Of a stretch of 64,000 nucleotides of DNA, positions 43,042 to 52,388 are shown in pieces (position 1 is the stretch's first letter; every line of letters starts with the position of its first letter). The translations under genes were made by a program, and so were the position numbers. Source of the stretch: Geothrix sp. (lineage in GTDB: Bacteria > Acidobacteriota > Holophagae > Holophagales > Holophagaceae). The notes under the pieces were generated by a model that ran no database searches, had not been told where the DNA came from, and saw only the letters and a program-made list of their open reading frames with translations. The DNA lies in NCBI RefSeq assembly GCF_030219325.1, contig NZ_CP126625.1:1972857-2036856 (forward strand), written 5' to 3'.

Positions 43042-43869
43042 CTATTTCCCCTCGGCCTTCAGCTCCGTGAAGGCGAAGGTCATGCGCTCCTTCCGGCCCT
43101 GGGTCCAGACCGTGACGTCCAGGTTGGCCGGCACGGGCATCCCGTCGAGCGCCTGGTTCACGATGAGCACCTTCAGGGTCATCGCGGCGCCGCCGTTCTG
43201 GGGCGTGAAGTCGGCGTCGTAGCCGGTGAGCACGAAGGTGCCCGCCTGCCGGTCGAAGGTGGGACGGATGGCGGCGTGGAAGGCCGGTGCGATCACCTTC
43301 ATCTCCGTCACCGCGAAGGTGCGGTCCAGGCGCAGATCCACGCTGACGCCGCCCCGTTCCTCCCAGTTCAGCTGGAAGTGGGTGCCCAGGTCCTCGGCCT
43401 TGCAGGGCGCGCCGGAGGGCGGAATGGGAGAGTGCACCATGAAGGGTGCCCAGGTCTGGAAGAAGCCGTTGATGGCCTGCTCCACGCCCTGGTTGACCTG
43501 GTTCAGGCCGCTGGTGGCGCCTTCGTTGGGGGCATCCACGAAGTTGTGGGTGACCTGGGACTGGCCGTGGGCGCCCACCCGCCCCTCGTAGCGGATCTGC
43601 TTCAGGAGCTTCACCGCGGCCTCGTAGCCGGCGGGGTTGGTCTTGGCCAGCTCCACCAGCGTCAGGGGCCAGTCGGGGGTGACGGCAAAGCGGTAGCCGC
43701 GGAAGCCCTTGTCCGACAGGCCGACATAGGCCCCGCGGGCCTGGCTCAGGATGGCCTCGGGCTGGACCTTCGCCTTGGCGGGAGGCTCAGCCTGGGCGGC
43801 CTTCAAGGTCGGCGCGGCGAGGCCGACGAAGCCGGTGAGAAGCAGGGTGGCGAAGCGGCATCGCATCAC
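43042..43869 (-). CDS. Exported protein of unknown function, 275 aa
   Basis: Signal peptide about residues 1-24 (ATLLLTGFVGLAAPTLKA). The mature part is rich in beta strands with no recognisable motif; one Cys pair is not apparent. Lies between ptb and the Ptb-Buk fusion on the minus strand, and may be cotranscribed downstream of the fusion gene. Function unknown. Confidence 0.65.
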   Translation of the reverse strand: MMRCRFATLLLTGFVGLAAPTLKAAQAEPPAKAKVQPEAILSQARGAYVGLSDKGFRGYRFAVTPDWPLTLVELAKTNPAGYEAAVKLLKQIRYEGRVGAHGQSQVTHNFVDAPNEGATSGLNQVNQGVEQAINGFFQTWAPFMVHSPIPPSGAPCKAEDLGTHFQLNWEERGGVSVDLRLDRTFAVTEMKVIAPAFHAAIRPTFDRQAGTFVLTGYDADFTPQNGGAAMTLKVLIVNQALDGMPVPANLDVTVWTQGRKERMTFAFTELKAEGK

Positions 43870-43971
43870 GGCATTCCTCCAGGGACACAGCAGGACGGGG
43901 ATCCGACCAGTCTAGACGGTCGGGGACCGGACCGCCGGATCCTTGGTGGTCCGGCTCCGACCAGGGGTGCC

Positions 43972-46179
43972 TCAGGCCGGCGGGTAGTCGCGGGCGGTCT
44001 CCCGTCCGGAGAGCACGCGCAGGGCGCCCTTGGCGAGGGCGGCCATCTCGTTCTCGCCGGGGTAGACCTTGACGCCGCAGCCCAGGGCCGCGGTGAGGCG
44101 ATCCAGCTCGGCGACCAGCTTCGCGGAGCGGGCCATGCCGCCGGTCAGCAGGATGGCGTCGATGGGCTCGCCTTCGAAGGCCGGCGCCAGAGCCGTGATG
44201 GCCTTGGCAATCTGGTAGGTCAGGGCTGCGTAGACCAGGCCGGCCTCGGCATCCCCGGCCTCCACGCGGCGCTCCACCTCGCGCATGTCGGCGGTGCCCA
44301 GCAGGTCGATCATGCCGCCGCGGCCCTTGTTGAGAAGCTTCAGCTCGGCCTTGGTGTACTTGCCGGAGAAGCAGAGGTCGATGAGCTGGCCCGGCGGCAG
44401 GCTGCCCGAACGCTGGGGCGAGAAGGGTCCCTCCCCGTCCAGGCCGTTGTTCACGTCGATGTAGCGGCCCTTGCGGTGGGCCCCCACGGTGATGCCGCCG
44501 CCCATGTGGGCCACGATCACGTTGACGCGCTCGTAGAAGGTCTCGTGCTCCTCGGCGTAGCGCCGGGCGGTGGCGATCTGGTTGAGGGCATGGCTGATCA
44601 CCCGGCGGGGCAGCTCCTTCAGGCCCGTGATCTTGACCTTGGGATCCGCCTCATCCACCACGACCGGATCCACGATGTAGGCGGGCTTGCCCGTGCCCGC
44701 CACCAGCTCGGAGGCGATGAGGGCGCCGAGATTGCTGGCGTGCTCGCCGCGCTTCCCGGCCATCAGGTCCTCCAGCATGGGGGCCCCGACATTCCAGGTG
44801 CCGTGCGGGATGGGGCGCAGCAGGCCACCGCGGCCGGCCACGGCGTCCAGATCCTCCTGGCTGAGCCCCTTCCCGGCGAGGAAGCGCAGCACGGCCTCCT
44901 TGCGGAACGTGAACTGCTCCGTGATCGGGCGGCCCTCGAAGGGCTTCATCTCTTCGGCGGTGTGCTGGATCTCCTCGGTGCAGCGCTCCTCGTCGCCCTC
45001 GAAGACGGAGGTCTTGGTGGAGGTGGAGCCGGGATTCAGCACCAGCACGCGGTGGCGGCGGAAGAAGGTGTCCTTCGGGGTGCGCTTCCACTCGCCGTAG
45101 TGATGCAGGCGCATGACCGAGGCCTTCACGGCCAGGCGGATGTCCTCGGGCGTGCAGTCCATGGGCAGGTCCACGCCCTGGAACCAGAGGCCGAACATCA
45201 CGGGGAATTTCTTCGCATCCGGGAAGCGGGTGGAATACAGGTGGTAGAGCAGGTTCCCCATGTCCAGGTTGGGGCAGACGATGACGTTGGGGCCGCCCTC
45301 CCAGGGCAGGCCGTCGGCGTGGTAGAGGTCTGCCGAGCGGCGCGACAGCGCCACGCTCACCTTGATCTCGCCACGGATGTGGATGGTGCCGTACCGGGCG
45401 GCGTGCTTGACGCGCTCGGCCAGGATGCCGGGCACCAGGTCCGCCGCCTGGCGCACCAGCTCCGGCGAGGGGCCCTCGTCGCTGCCGCGGTTGGAGTAGG
45501 AGACCATGGCGCAGCGGATCTCGGGAAGCACGTCCTCGGGGATCAGATCCCGCGCCACGGCGCAGGTGCCTACGGCCACCTCGGCCAGGGTGCGCGGGTT
45601 CATGGAGGCGTTCACGCCCACGTCGCCGAACACCACGATGTTGTGGGGATAGACGTCATCCGGATGGGAGTCCGGCAGCACGAACACGCCCGCCTCGCAG
45701 GCCACGCTGCGCTGGGCCAGCAGCTCCACCATGGGCCGGAAGAAGGCCTTGGGCTCGTGGATGGCGCCGCCCACCACCATGTCGGCATGACCCAGCTTCA
45801 CGGCCCAGATGCCGAAGAGACAGGGATCGGCCATGCTGCCCCGCACCTCCTCCAGGCTCTGGTAGCGACCATGGCTGTGCCCCCACTCCACGCAGGCCGT
45901 GGCGAAAGTGGTCAGGAGGTCGGGGCGAGAGGCCGGGTCGACGAAGGCACTCTCGGACAGGGTGTAGGCGACCCGGTCCTCGCCCAGGTGCGCGAGCTGG
46001 CTGGCCGCCAGGGCCCGCACCTCTGCTTCGGGTGCGAGGAAGACGGGGCGGATGAAGCGCGCCAGGAAGCACACCGCCTCCAGCGTGCGGGGATCCAGGG
46101 CCTCGGGAAACACCACCGTGGGGCGGTTCCGGGGCTCCGCCAGCAGGCGGCTGTCGAGGGAGGCTTCGATGTCAAACAT
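43972..46179 (-). CDS. Phosphate acyltransferase-butyrate kinase fusion
   Basis: 735 residues combining two enzymes usually encoded separately. Residues about 15-365: PTA_PTB domain (FPEALDPRTLEAV, PDSHPDDVYPHNIVVFGDVGVN, GGPNVIVCPNLDMGNLLYHLY). Residues about 375-730: butyrate kinase of the acetokinase fold (VLVLNPGSTSTKTSVFEGDE, TWNVGAPMLEDLM, AHMGGGITVGAHRKGRYIDVNN, LLTGGMARS). Together they could turn acyl-CoA into acyl phosphate and then into carboxylate plus ATP. Continuous frame with no stop. Confidence 0.9.
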   Translation of the reverse strand: MFDIEASLDSRLLAEPRNRPTVVFPEALDPRTLEAVCFLARFIRPVFLAPEAEVRALAASQLAHLGEDRVAYTLSESAFVDPASRPDLLTTFATACVEWGHSHGRYQSLEEVRGSMADPCLFGIWAVKLGHADMVVGGAIHEPKAFFRPMVELLAQRSVACEAGVFVLPDSHPDDVYPHNIVVFGDVGVNASMNPRTLAEVAVGTCAVARDLIPEDVLPEIRCAMVSYSNRGSDEGPSPELVRQAADLVPGILAERVKHAARYGTIHIRGEIKVSVALSRRSADLYHADGLPWEGGPNVIVCPNLDMGNLLYHLYSTRFPDAKKFPVMFGLWFQGVDLPMDCTPEDIRLAVKASVMRLHHYGEWKRTPKDTFFRRHRVLVLNPGSTSTKTSVFEGDEERCTEEIQHTAEEMKPFEGRPITEQFTFRKEAVLRFLAGKGLSQEDLDAVAGRGGLLRPIPHGTWNVGAPMLEDLMAGKRGEHASNLGALIASELVAGTGKPAYIVDPVVVDEADPKVKITGLKELPRRVISHALNQIATARRYAEEHETFYERVNVIVAHMGGGITVGAHRKGRYIDVNNGLDGEGPFSPQRSGSLPPGQLIDLCFSGKYTKAELKLLNKGRGGMIDLLGTADMREVERRVEAGDAEAGLVYAALTYQIAKAITALAPAFEGEPIDAILLTGGMARSAKLVAELDRLTAALGCGVKVYPGENEMAALAKGALRVLSGRETARDYPPA

Positions 46180-46266
46180 GGGACTCCAAGACCATTCAGG
46201 GGCCTTCGCCCGCCGAGTCTATCAGGGCTCCGCAGCCGCTTTTCTACCTGATGGTCATATGTGACC

Positions 46267-46890
46267 TCAGCGGTCTGCGCTGCCCACGGATTCGACCCAG
46301 ACCACCTCGCAGGAACCATCCCCGGTATCCGTCCGCGTGAGGCTGCTGACCCAGTGCCAGCCGTCCGGCCCATCGGCCCGCACCAGCTGCCCGCGGAGCG
46401 CCACGAGCTGGCCGGGCCGCACGGACAGCAGGCGCCGTTCCACCGCCGCCGTCGCCGGGATCAGGTGCATGTTCGCCGCGTGGATCATGACTTCGGAGGC
46501 GGGGATCGACAGATGCTCGGCACTCCAGAAGAACCAGCGGTCCCGCTGGGTGACGGTGATGTCCTGGAGGACCCGGGAATCGGACATGGGGCCCCAGCCC
46601 AGTGCGAAGTCCACCGGCGACAGCTCTGCGGGGCGATCGAAGCGGTAGCGTTCGACGCCCAGCACCCGGGCCCGGAGCTCGAAGCGGGCGAGGGGTGTGA
46701 TCGTGTGGTTCCGGAAGGTCCACGGGGCCGCGGGTTCCGCGGCGGTCTGCAGGGGCTCCTCCGGCGCCAATACGCCAGCGGGCTGGACGAGGGGACGCCC
46801 CTGCCACCACCAGAGGCCCATGCCGACGGCGGCCACGCCCAGGGCCAGCAGTCCCCAGCGTTCCCTCAGCCACTCCCGGAGATCGTCCAT
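46267..46890 (-). CDS. Membrane-anchored hypothetical protein, 207 aa
   Basis: One transmembrane helix near residues 10-27 (GLLALGVAAVGMGLWWW), then a Pro/Ala linker and a periplasmic beta-rich domain (TFRNHTITPLARFELRARVLG, VRPGQLVALRGQLVRADGPDGWHW). No family named. It is divergent from the SPFH gene, with 225 bp between them. Confidence 0.7.
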   Translation of the reverse strand: MDDLREWLRERWGLLALGVAAVGMGLWWWQGRPLVQPAGVLAPEEPLQTAAEPAAPWTFRNHTITPLARFELRARVLGVERYRFDRPAELSPVDFALGWGPMSDSRVLQDITVTQRDRWFFWSAEHLSIPASEVMIHAANMHLIPATAAVERRLLSVRPGQLVALRGQLVRADGPDGWHWVSSLTRTDTGDGSCEVVWVESVGSADR

Positions 46891-47115
46891 CCCGCCAGCA
46901 TACCTGCCGGAGAATGGTGATGCCCGTCACGGCGCCGGGGACAGCCCAGCCTATCTTTCGAGCCTTCGTATGGTTCTTTTCCCCCTGGATCCAAGCCGCC
47001 CGCTCCTAGCTGAAACAGCTGAGCCGGGGCGCCGGACCAAGGAAGAACCCCAGTATCCGGGCGGGACGGCGCCTCGGACCGGTTTACACACCCAACCCCG
47101 TCCCCTGGAGTCCTC

Positions 47116-49152
47116 ATGGACCTCACCTGGCTTTCCGCCAACCCCGGCCTGACCCTGCTTGCCCTGCTCGGCACCGCCTTCGCGGTGCTCCTGCTCAGCA
47201 AGTGGATCCGCTACATCCCCAACAACCGCGTGGGCATCGTCGAGAAGCTCATCAGCGGCAAGGGCTCGGTCAAGACCGGCCTCATCGCCCTGGGCGGCGA
47301 GGCGGGCTTCCAGCCCCAGCTCCTGCGCGGCGGCTGGCACCTGCTCACGCCCTTCCAGTACCGCATCCACAAGATGCCCCTGGTGACCATCCCCCAGGGC
47401 AAGATCGGCTACATCTTCGCCCGGGACGGCAAGGACCTGCCGCCCACCCAGACCCTGGCCAGCAACAGCCACGGGGCTGACTTCCAGGATCTGGTGGCCT
47501 TCCTGCAGAACGGCGGCCAGAAGGGACCCCAGCGGCAGATCCTCCGCGAGGGCATCTATGCCATCAACCTGGCCCAGTTCGTGGTGCTCACCGAAGACCA
47601 GCTCTACTACCTGCCCCTGGACAAGAGCGAGCTGGAGACCTTCCAGAAGATGAGCGCCATCATCGCGGAGCGCGCCGGCTGGCGGCCCGTCATCATCCGC
47701 GGCGCGGACGACGCCGTGGGCATCGTCACCGTGCATGACGGCCCGAGCCTCCAGAGCGGCGAGATCATCGCCTCCACCGTGGGCGAGGATCCCCAGAAGG
47801 CCTCGACCTACCACAACAACTTCCAGGACGCCGACAAGTTCCTGGTGGCCGGGGGCCAGCGGGGACGCCAGTACCAGGTGCTGGTGGAAGGCACCTACTA
47901 CATCAACCGGCTCTTCGCGACCGTGGAGATGATTCCCAAGACCGTGGTGGAAGTGGGCACCGTGGGCGTGGTGGTGAGCTACACCGGCGCCATCGGCGCC
48001 GACATCAGCGGCCAGGAGTACCGCCACGGCGAGCTGGTCACCAACGGCCAGCGCGGCGTCTGGAGCGATCCCCTGCTGCCGGGCAAGTACGCCTTCAACA
48101 CCTACGCCGGCAAGGTGCTCATGGTGCCGACCACGAATTTCATCCTGAAATGGACGAAGGGCGAGGTGGGCAGCCACAAGTTCGACGAGAACCTCTCCGA
48201 AGTGAGCCTCATCACCAAGGACGCCTTCGAGCCGAACCTGCCCCTCAGCGTCGTGGTGCACATCGACTACCGCAAGGCGCCCCTGGTCATCCAGCGCTTC
48301 GGCGACATCAAGAAGCTGGTGGAGCAGACCCTCGATCCCATGGTCAGCGCCTACTTCAAGAACGTGGGCCAGACCCGCACCCTCATCCAGCTCATCCAGG
48401 ACCGCAGCGCCATCCAGGAGCTGAGCGGCGTCCAGATGAAGGAGAAATTCACCCAGTACAACCTGGAACTCCAGGAAGTGCTCATCGGCACGCCCACCAG
48501 CGGCGCCCCCGGTGGCCAGATCGAGCAGATCCTCGTGCAGCTCCGCAGCCGCCAGATCGCCAATGAGCAGGTGGAGACCTACAGCCGCCAGGAGAACGCC
48601 GCCGTCAAGGAACGGGAGCTCCGGGAAGCCGAGGCCAAGGCCAAGCAGCAGACCATGCTCACAGAATCTGCCATCAGCATCGAGGTGCAGAGCAACCAGG
48701 GCAAGGCCGACTACGCCAAGGCCCAGCAGCAGGCGGCGCAGATCCAGACCCTCGCCGGCGCCGAAGCCGAGAAGGTGCGCCTCATGGGCGAGGGCGAGGC
48801 CAAGCGCATCAAGGTCATGGCGGAAGCCCAGGCCGAGCAGGCCGCCCGGGTGGGCATCGCCCAGGCCATGGCCATCGAAGAGCAGGTGCGAGCCTACGGC
48901 GGCCCGCAGTTCCAGCTGGTGCAGCAGGTCATGAACCGCTTCGCCGAGGCCATCGAGAAGTCCCAGGTGGACGTCGTTCCCAAGATCCACATGGGTGGTG
49001 GCGACAAGGGCGGCGGCAGCCTCATCGAAAGCCTGCTGGGCCTCCTGCTCAGTGAGAAGGCTGGTCAGCTGGCGGGTGTGGTACCCACCACCGCACCCAA
49101 TGCCGAGGCCGAAGCCCTGAAAGCGGCGCTGCGGCAGAACCTGACGAAATAG
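47116..49152 (+). CDS. SPFH/flotillin-like membrane protein
   Basis: 678 residues: N-terminal TM (about 13-32, LALLGTAFAVLLLSKWI), then YIPNNRVGIVEKLISG, the beginning of an SPFH/Band 7 fold. The core (to about 460) includes VPTTNFILKW; an Ala/Glu/Gln-rich coiled coil (about 480-600, ERELREAEAKAKQQTML) follows and a Gly-rich end. Flotillin-like scaffold of membrane microdomains; partner unknown. Followed by a hairpin. Confidence 0.88.
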   Translation: MDLTWLSANPGLTLLALLGTAFAVLLLSKWIRYIPNNRVGIVEKLISGKGSVKTGLIALGGEAGFQPQLLRGGWHLLTPFQYRIHKMPLVTIPQGKIGYIFARDGKDLPPTQTLASNSHGADFQDLVAFLQNGGQKGPQRQILREGIYAINLAQFVVLTEDQLYYLPLDKSELETFQKMSAIIAERAGWRPVIIRGADDAVGIVTVHDGPSLQSGEIIASTVGEDPQKASTYHNNFQDADKFLVAGGQRGRQYQVLVEGTYYINRLFATVEMIPKTVVEVGTVGVVVSYTGAIGADISGQEYRHGELVTNGQRGVWSDPLLPGKYAFNTYAGKVLMVPTTNFILKWTKGEVGSHKFDENLSEVSLITKDAFEPNLPLSVVVHIDYRKAPLVIQRFGDIKKLVEQTLDPMVSAYFKNVGQTRTLIQLIQDRSAIQELSGVQMKEKFTQYNLELQEVLIGTPTSGAPGGQIEQILVQLRSRQIANEQVETYSRQENAAVKERELREAEAKAKQQTMLTESAISIEVQSNQGKADYAKAQQQAAQIQTLAGAEAEKVRLMGEGEAKRIKVMAEAQAEQAARVGIAQAMAIEEQVRAYGGPQFQLVQQVMNRFAEAIEKSQVDVVPKIHMGGGDKGGGSLIESLLGLLLSEKAGQLAGVVPTTAPNAEAEALKAALRQNLTK

Positions 49153-49167
49153 ATCCCTTACCCACGC

Positions 49168-49202
49168 AGCCCCCGGTGGCAGGCTCCCCTGCCCCGGGGG
49201 CT
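49168..49202. terminator. Hairpin between convergent genes
   Basis: AGCCCCCGG / CCGGGGGCT stem with an inner GGCAGG/CCTGCC, separating the SPFH gene from the minus-strand gene. Confidence 0.65.
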
Positions 49203-49218
49203 GTTCCCGGCTGCTGCC

Positions 49219-49593
49219 TTACTGCGCGAGTGGTGTGGCAGTCCGGGTTTCCGCCTGCTCCTCGGCGCAGGCCTTCCGGCTGCTCCACACCAGCCAGGCG
49301 GCCCAGGCGTTGAACAGCGCCACGCCGCCCAGGATGGCCGCCAGGCGGATGAAGGGTTGTTCATAGGCCATGCGCAGCTCGACCCGCATGACGGTCATGA
49401 CGGTCCAGATCAGCGTGCAGAGGCCCAGGACGCCCGTCATGAGGAAGCGGATCTCCGCCCAGGGGATGAACAGCGCCACCATCAGCATGCCGGTGAGGGG
49501 CACGATCATGATCAGCGGGAAGCCCAGGCGCATGGCCAGCACGGCCATCAGGAGCAGGCAGAACTGGGCGGGCAGGATGCGGCGGAAGGACAT
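49219..49593 (-). CDS. Four-TM membrane protein, 124 aa
   Basis: Starts at ATG 49593 preceded by a run of G (GGGGGTTCC); the longer frame runs into the TPR gene. Four hydrophobic segments (about 9-22, 27-44, 50-68, 83-102) and a polar Glu/Thr tail. No family recognised. Confidence 0.65.
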   Translation of the reverse strand: MSFRRILPAQFCLLLMAVLAMRLGFPLIMIVPLTGMLMVALFIPWAEIRFLMTGVLGLCTLIWTVMTVMRVELRMAYEQPFIRLAAILGGVALFNAWAAWLVWSSRKACAEEQAETRTATPLAQ

Positions 49594-49755
49594 GGAACCC
49601 CCTGCGAAAAATAAATCATACCAAATTGTCTTAAATATTTGATCACAACCGGAGTGGTAGCCTATAGGCTCTTCCATTCCTGCTTTTCCAATCAAAATGA
49701 GCCAGCCTGGACGTGGGATTCCACCGACCGGCGCTCCCCCGATCCGGATCCCCGC

Positions 49756-50613
49756 ATGCTCACCTACCTGCTGCTCCTGATGCCCACCCAGATCCAGACC
49801 CAGGGCTTCGCACCCACCCTGCCCCCGCAGGCCGAGGCGCTGCTCAAGGCCAAGGATTGGGCGGGACTCGCGGACTGGTTCGAGACGGTCCCGCCTGCCA
49901 CCCGGGGAACCTTCTATGAGCAGTGGATCCAGAGCCTCAACCGGAGCCAGCGCTGGGCTCGCCTCCTCACGGTGTGCGAGGCGCTGCAGCCCCAGCTGGA
50001 GGCGAAATCCGGTCCCCGTCTCGGCACCTACCGCCTGTACCGGGCCCAGGCCCTCGGCCAGCTGGGGCGCCACGGAGAAGCGGCCATCGCGCACGCCGAG
50101 AACGCCCGGCTCGGGTACGCCCCCGGCTTCGCCCAGGCCTGCACCGAGGCCCGGCTGGCCCAGGAGTGGCCCACCCTGCTGGCCTGCTCGGAGGAACTGC
50201 TGTCCAGGCAGGCCGAGGACGCGGACGGCATGGCCTGGAAAGGCGAGGCCCTGGCCCGCCTCCATCGGCTGGACGAAGCCGAACCGATGCTGCGGGCCGC
50301 CCTGGCCAAGGATCCGAAGATCGCCTACGCCTGGAACAACCTGGGGCGCTGCCTCAATGAGAAGAAGGCCTGGGCCGAGGCCTGTGAGGCGCTGGACCGG
50401 GCCCTGGCCCTGGAGCCCAACCAGCTGGAAGCCCTGTTCAACCGCGGCCGCTGCCTCTTCGAATTGAAGCGCTACAAGGAGAGCCGGGATGACTTCCGGG
50501 CGGCCCTTGCGCTCCAGCCGGACAACCTCCTGCTGGTGGAAAACCTGCGGCAGGCCGAACGCTACGCCGCCCTGCCGGCGCCGAAGCCCGCGCCGGCGCC
50601 CAGGAAACGGTAG
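49756..50613 (+). CDS. TPR-repeat protein
   Basis: 285 residues from ATG 49756. Short hydrophobic N terminus (MLTYLLLLMP) possibly a signal. At least four TPR-like units, the clearest near 180-265 (PKIAYAWNNLGRCLNEKK, NQLEALFNRGRCLFELKRY). Ends in a Pro/Ala/Lys tail. A protein-interaction scaffold; partner unknown. It lies 22 nt before the aldolase gene. Confidence 0.8.
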   Translation: MLTYLLLLMPTQIQTQGFAPTLPPQAEALLKAKDWAGLADWFETVPPATRGTFYEQWIQSLNRSQRWARLLTVCEALQPQLEAKSGPRLGTYRLYRAQALGQLGRHGEAAIAHAENARLGYAPGFAQACTEARLAQEWPTLLACSEELLSRQAEDADGMAWKGEALARLHRLDEAEPMLRAALAKDPKIAYAWNNLGRCLNEKKAWAEACEALDRALALEPNQLEALFNRGRCLFELKRYKESRDDFRAALALQPDNLLLVENLRQAERYAALPAPKPAPAPRKR

Positions 50614-50635
50614 CCGGATCTCCTACACTGGTCGC

Positions 50636-51283
50636 ATGTCCGACGCCCTGCTCCACGATCTTCTCGATGCCTGCCGCCGCCTCCATGCCGGGGGCCTGCT
50701 GGCGGCCTCGGACGGGAACCTGTCCATGCGCCTGCCCAACGGCCTCATCGCCATGACGCCCAGCGGCGTGCCCAAGGCGAAGGTGCAGCTGGGCGACCTG
50801 GCCTACCTGCAGCTGGACGGCACCATTCAAGCAGGCCGGCCCAGCAGCGAGCGGGCCATGCACCTGGCCATCTACCGGGCGGTGCCTGAGGCGAAGGCCA
50901 TCGTCCACGCCCACCCGCCCACGGCCATCGCCTGGTCCCTGGCCCGGCCTGAGCTAGAGGAGCTTCCTTCCGACGGTCTGCCCGAGGTGATCCTCGCCGC
51001 GGGCCGCATCCCCATCGTGCCCATGGCCCTGCCCGGCACCGAGGCCATGGGTGCGAATCTCCTGCCCTTCCTGCCCGCGCACCGCCTCATGATCCTGGCC
51101 CGCCACGGCGGCCTCTGCTGGGGCGGGCACATGGACGAGGCCGCTGGTGGCATGGAACGCCTGGAGCAGGTGGCCACCATCCTCTGGAAGGCCGAGACCC
51201 TCGGTGGCGCCAAGCCGCTCTCTGTCCCTGAGCTTGAGGAACTGCGGGCCTTGAGGGCCAGGCTCGGGCCAAAAATCATTTGA
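50636..51283 (+). CDS. Class II aldolase/adducin-family protein (DHAP-shunt type)
   Basis: 215 residues. Zinc-binding HxH in IVHAHPPTA near 87-91, third His in LARHGGLCWGG near 154, and catalytic Glu in RPSSERAMHL near 70. It has the length of Ald2-type enzymes that cleave 5-deoxy- or 5-methylthio-ribulose 1-phosphate to DHAP plus an aldehyde; MtnB (a dehydratase of the same fold) is the alternative. mtnA lies 103 nt downstream, so it probably acts on the MtnA product. Confidence 0.82.
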   Translation: MSDALLHDLLDACRRLHAGGLLAASDGNLSMRLPNGLIAMTPSGVPKAKVQLGDLAYLQLDGTIQAGRPSSERAMHLAIYRAVPEAKAIVHAHPPTAIAWSLARPELEELPSDGLPEVILAAGRIPIVPMALPGTEAMGANLLPFLPAHRLMILARHGGLCWGGHMDEAAGGMERLEQVATILWKAETLGGAKPLSVPELEELRALRARLGPKII

Positions 51284-51286
51284 TTT

Positions 51287-51369
51287 GAATCCGCAGATGG
51301 CGCAGATGACGCAGATTGAATTCACGATCATCCAGCATTTCATCTGCGAAATCTGCGTCATCTGCGGTT
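51287..51369. repeat. Imperfect inverted repeat (CGCAGATGACGCAGATT type)
   Basis: CCGCAGATGGCGCAGATGACGCAGATT (split left: CCGCAGATGGCGCAG, ATGACGCAGATT) faces AAATCTGCGTCATCTGCGGTT (right: AAATCTGCG, TCATCTGCGGTT) across a 24-nt loop. Short direct repeats of CGCAGAT inside it. It fills the aldolase-mtnA gap. Confidence 0.75.
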
Positions 51370-51385
51370 AAAGAAAAGGCTTTCC

Positions 51386-52381
51386 ATGAATCCCTTCGAA
51401 TCCCTCGGTCTCCGGCACGACGGCCGCACCCTCTGGGTGCTGGACCAGACGCAGCTTCCCGACGCGGAGGTCTGGCTGGATGGCAGCGAGCCTGAGGCCA
51501 TGATCGCCCTCATCCAGCGGCTGGCGGTGCGGGGCGCGCCCCTCATCGGCGTGGCGGCGGCGGCAAGCCTGGCCACCTTCGCGCACCGGGGCGCCCCGGC
51601 CACCGAGTACGCCGCCGCCTGCGGGGCCCTCCGCGCGGCGCGCCCCACGGCCGTGAACCTCATGTGGGCCATGGACCGCATGAGGGGCGCCGCCGATCCC
51701 GTTCGCGAGGCCCAGGCCATCTTCGAAGAGGACGTGCGGCTCTGCGAAGGCATGGCGCGGCACGGGGCGGAGCTCATCCAGGACGGCGAGGGCCTGCTCA
51801 CCCACTGCAACACCGGCGGCCTGGCCACTGCGGGCATCGGCACGGCCCTGGGCGTCATCCGCCGGGCCCACGAGCAGGGCAAGCGCATCCACGTGTACGC
51901 GGACGAGACCCGCCCGCTGCTCCAGGGCGGCCGCCTCACGGCCTGGGAGCTGCGGAAGCTGGGCATCCCCTCGACCCTGATCACCGACAGCATGGCGGCC
52001 CTGCTGCTGCGCGACGGCAGAGTTCAGCGGGTGCTGGTGGGCTCGGACCGGGTGGCTGCCAACGGCGACTTCGCCAACAAGGTGGGCACCTACGGCCTCG
52101 CCGTGCAGGCCCGCCACCACGGCGTGCCCTTCCATCCCGTGGCCCCCTTCTCCACGGTGGACCTAGCCTGCCCGGACGGCGCCGCCATCCCCATCGAGCT
52201 GCGCGGCGAGACCGAAGTCCGCGGCTACGGCGCCCTGCGTTGGGCCCCCGAAGGCATGCCCACCTGGAATCCCAGCTTCGACGTCACCCCCGTGGACCTC
52301 GTTACCAGCCTGGTGCTGGATCGCGGCGTGTACAGCGCCGATGAGCTTCGCTCGGGCGTGCTGGCCAGGGTCTGCGGCTGA
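51386..52381 (+). CDS. mtnA: S-methyl-5-thioribose-1-phosphate isomerase
   Basis: 331 residues; isomerises methylthioribose 1-phosphate (or deoxyribose 1-phosphate) to the ribulose form. Motifs: VRGAPLIGVAAA, catalytic Cys in HCNTGGLATAG, TRPLLQGGRLTAWEL and Asp in GSDRVAANGDFANKVGTY. MtnA rather than eIF2B-alpha by length and these motifs. Follows the class II aldolase gene. Confidence 0.93.
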   Translation: MNPFESLGLRHDGRTLWVLDQTQLPDAEVWLDGSEPEAMIALIQRLAVRGAPLIGVAAAASLATFAHRGAPATEYAAACGALRAARPTAVNLMWAMDRMRGAADPVREAQAIFEEDVRLCEGMARHGAELIQDGEGLLTHCNTGGLATAGIGTALGVIRRAHEQGKRIHVYADETRPLLQGGRLTAWELRKLGIPSTLITDSMAALLLRDGRVQRVLVGSDRVAANGDFANKVGTYGLAVQARHHGVPFHPVAPFSTVDLACPDGAAIPIELRGETEVRGYGALRWAPEGMPTWNPSFDVTPVDLVTSLVLDRGVYSADELRSGVLARVCG

Positions 52382-52388
52382 TCCGAAC

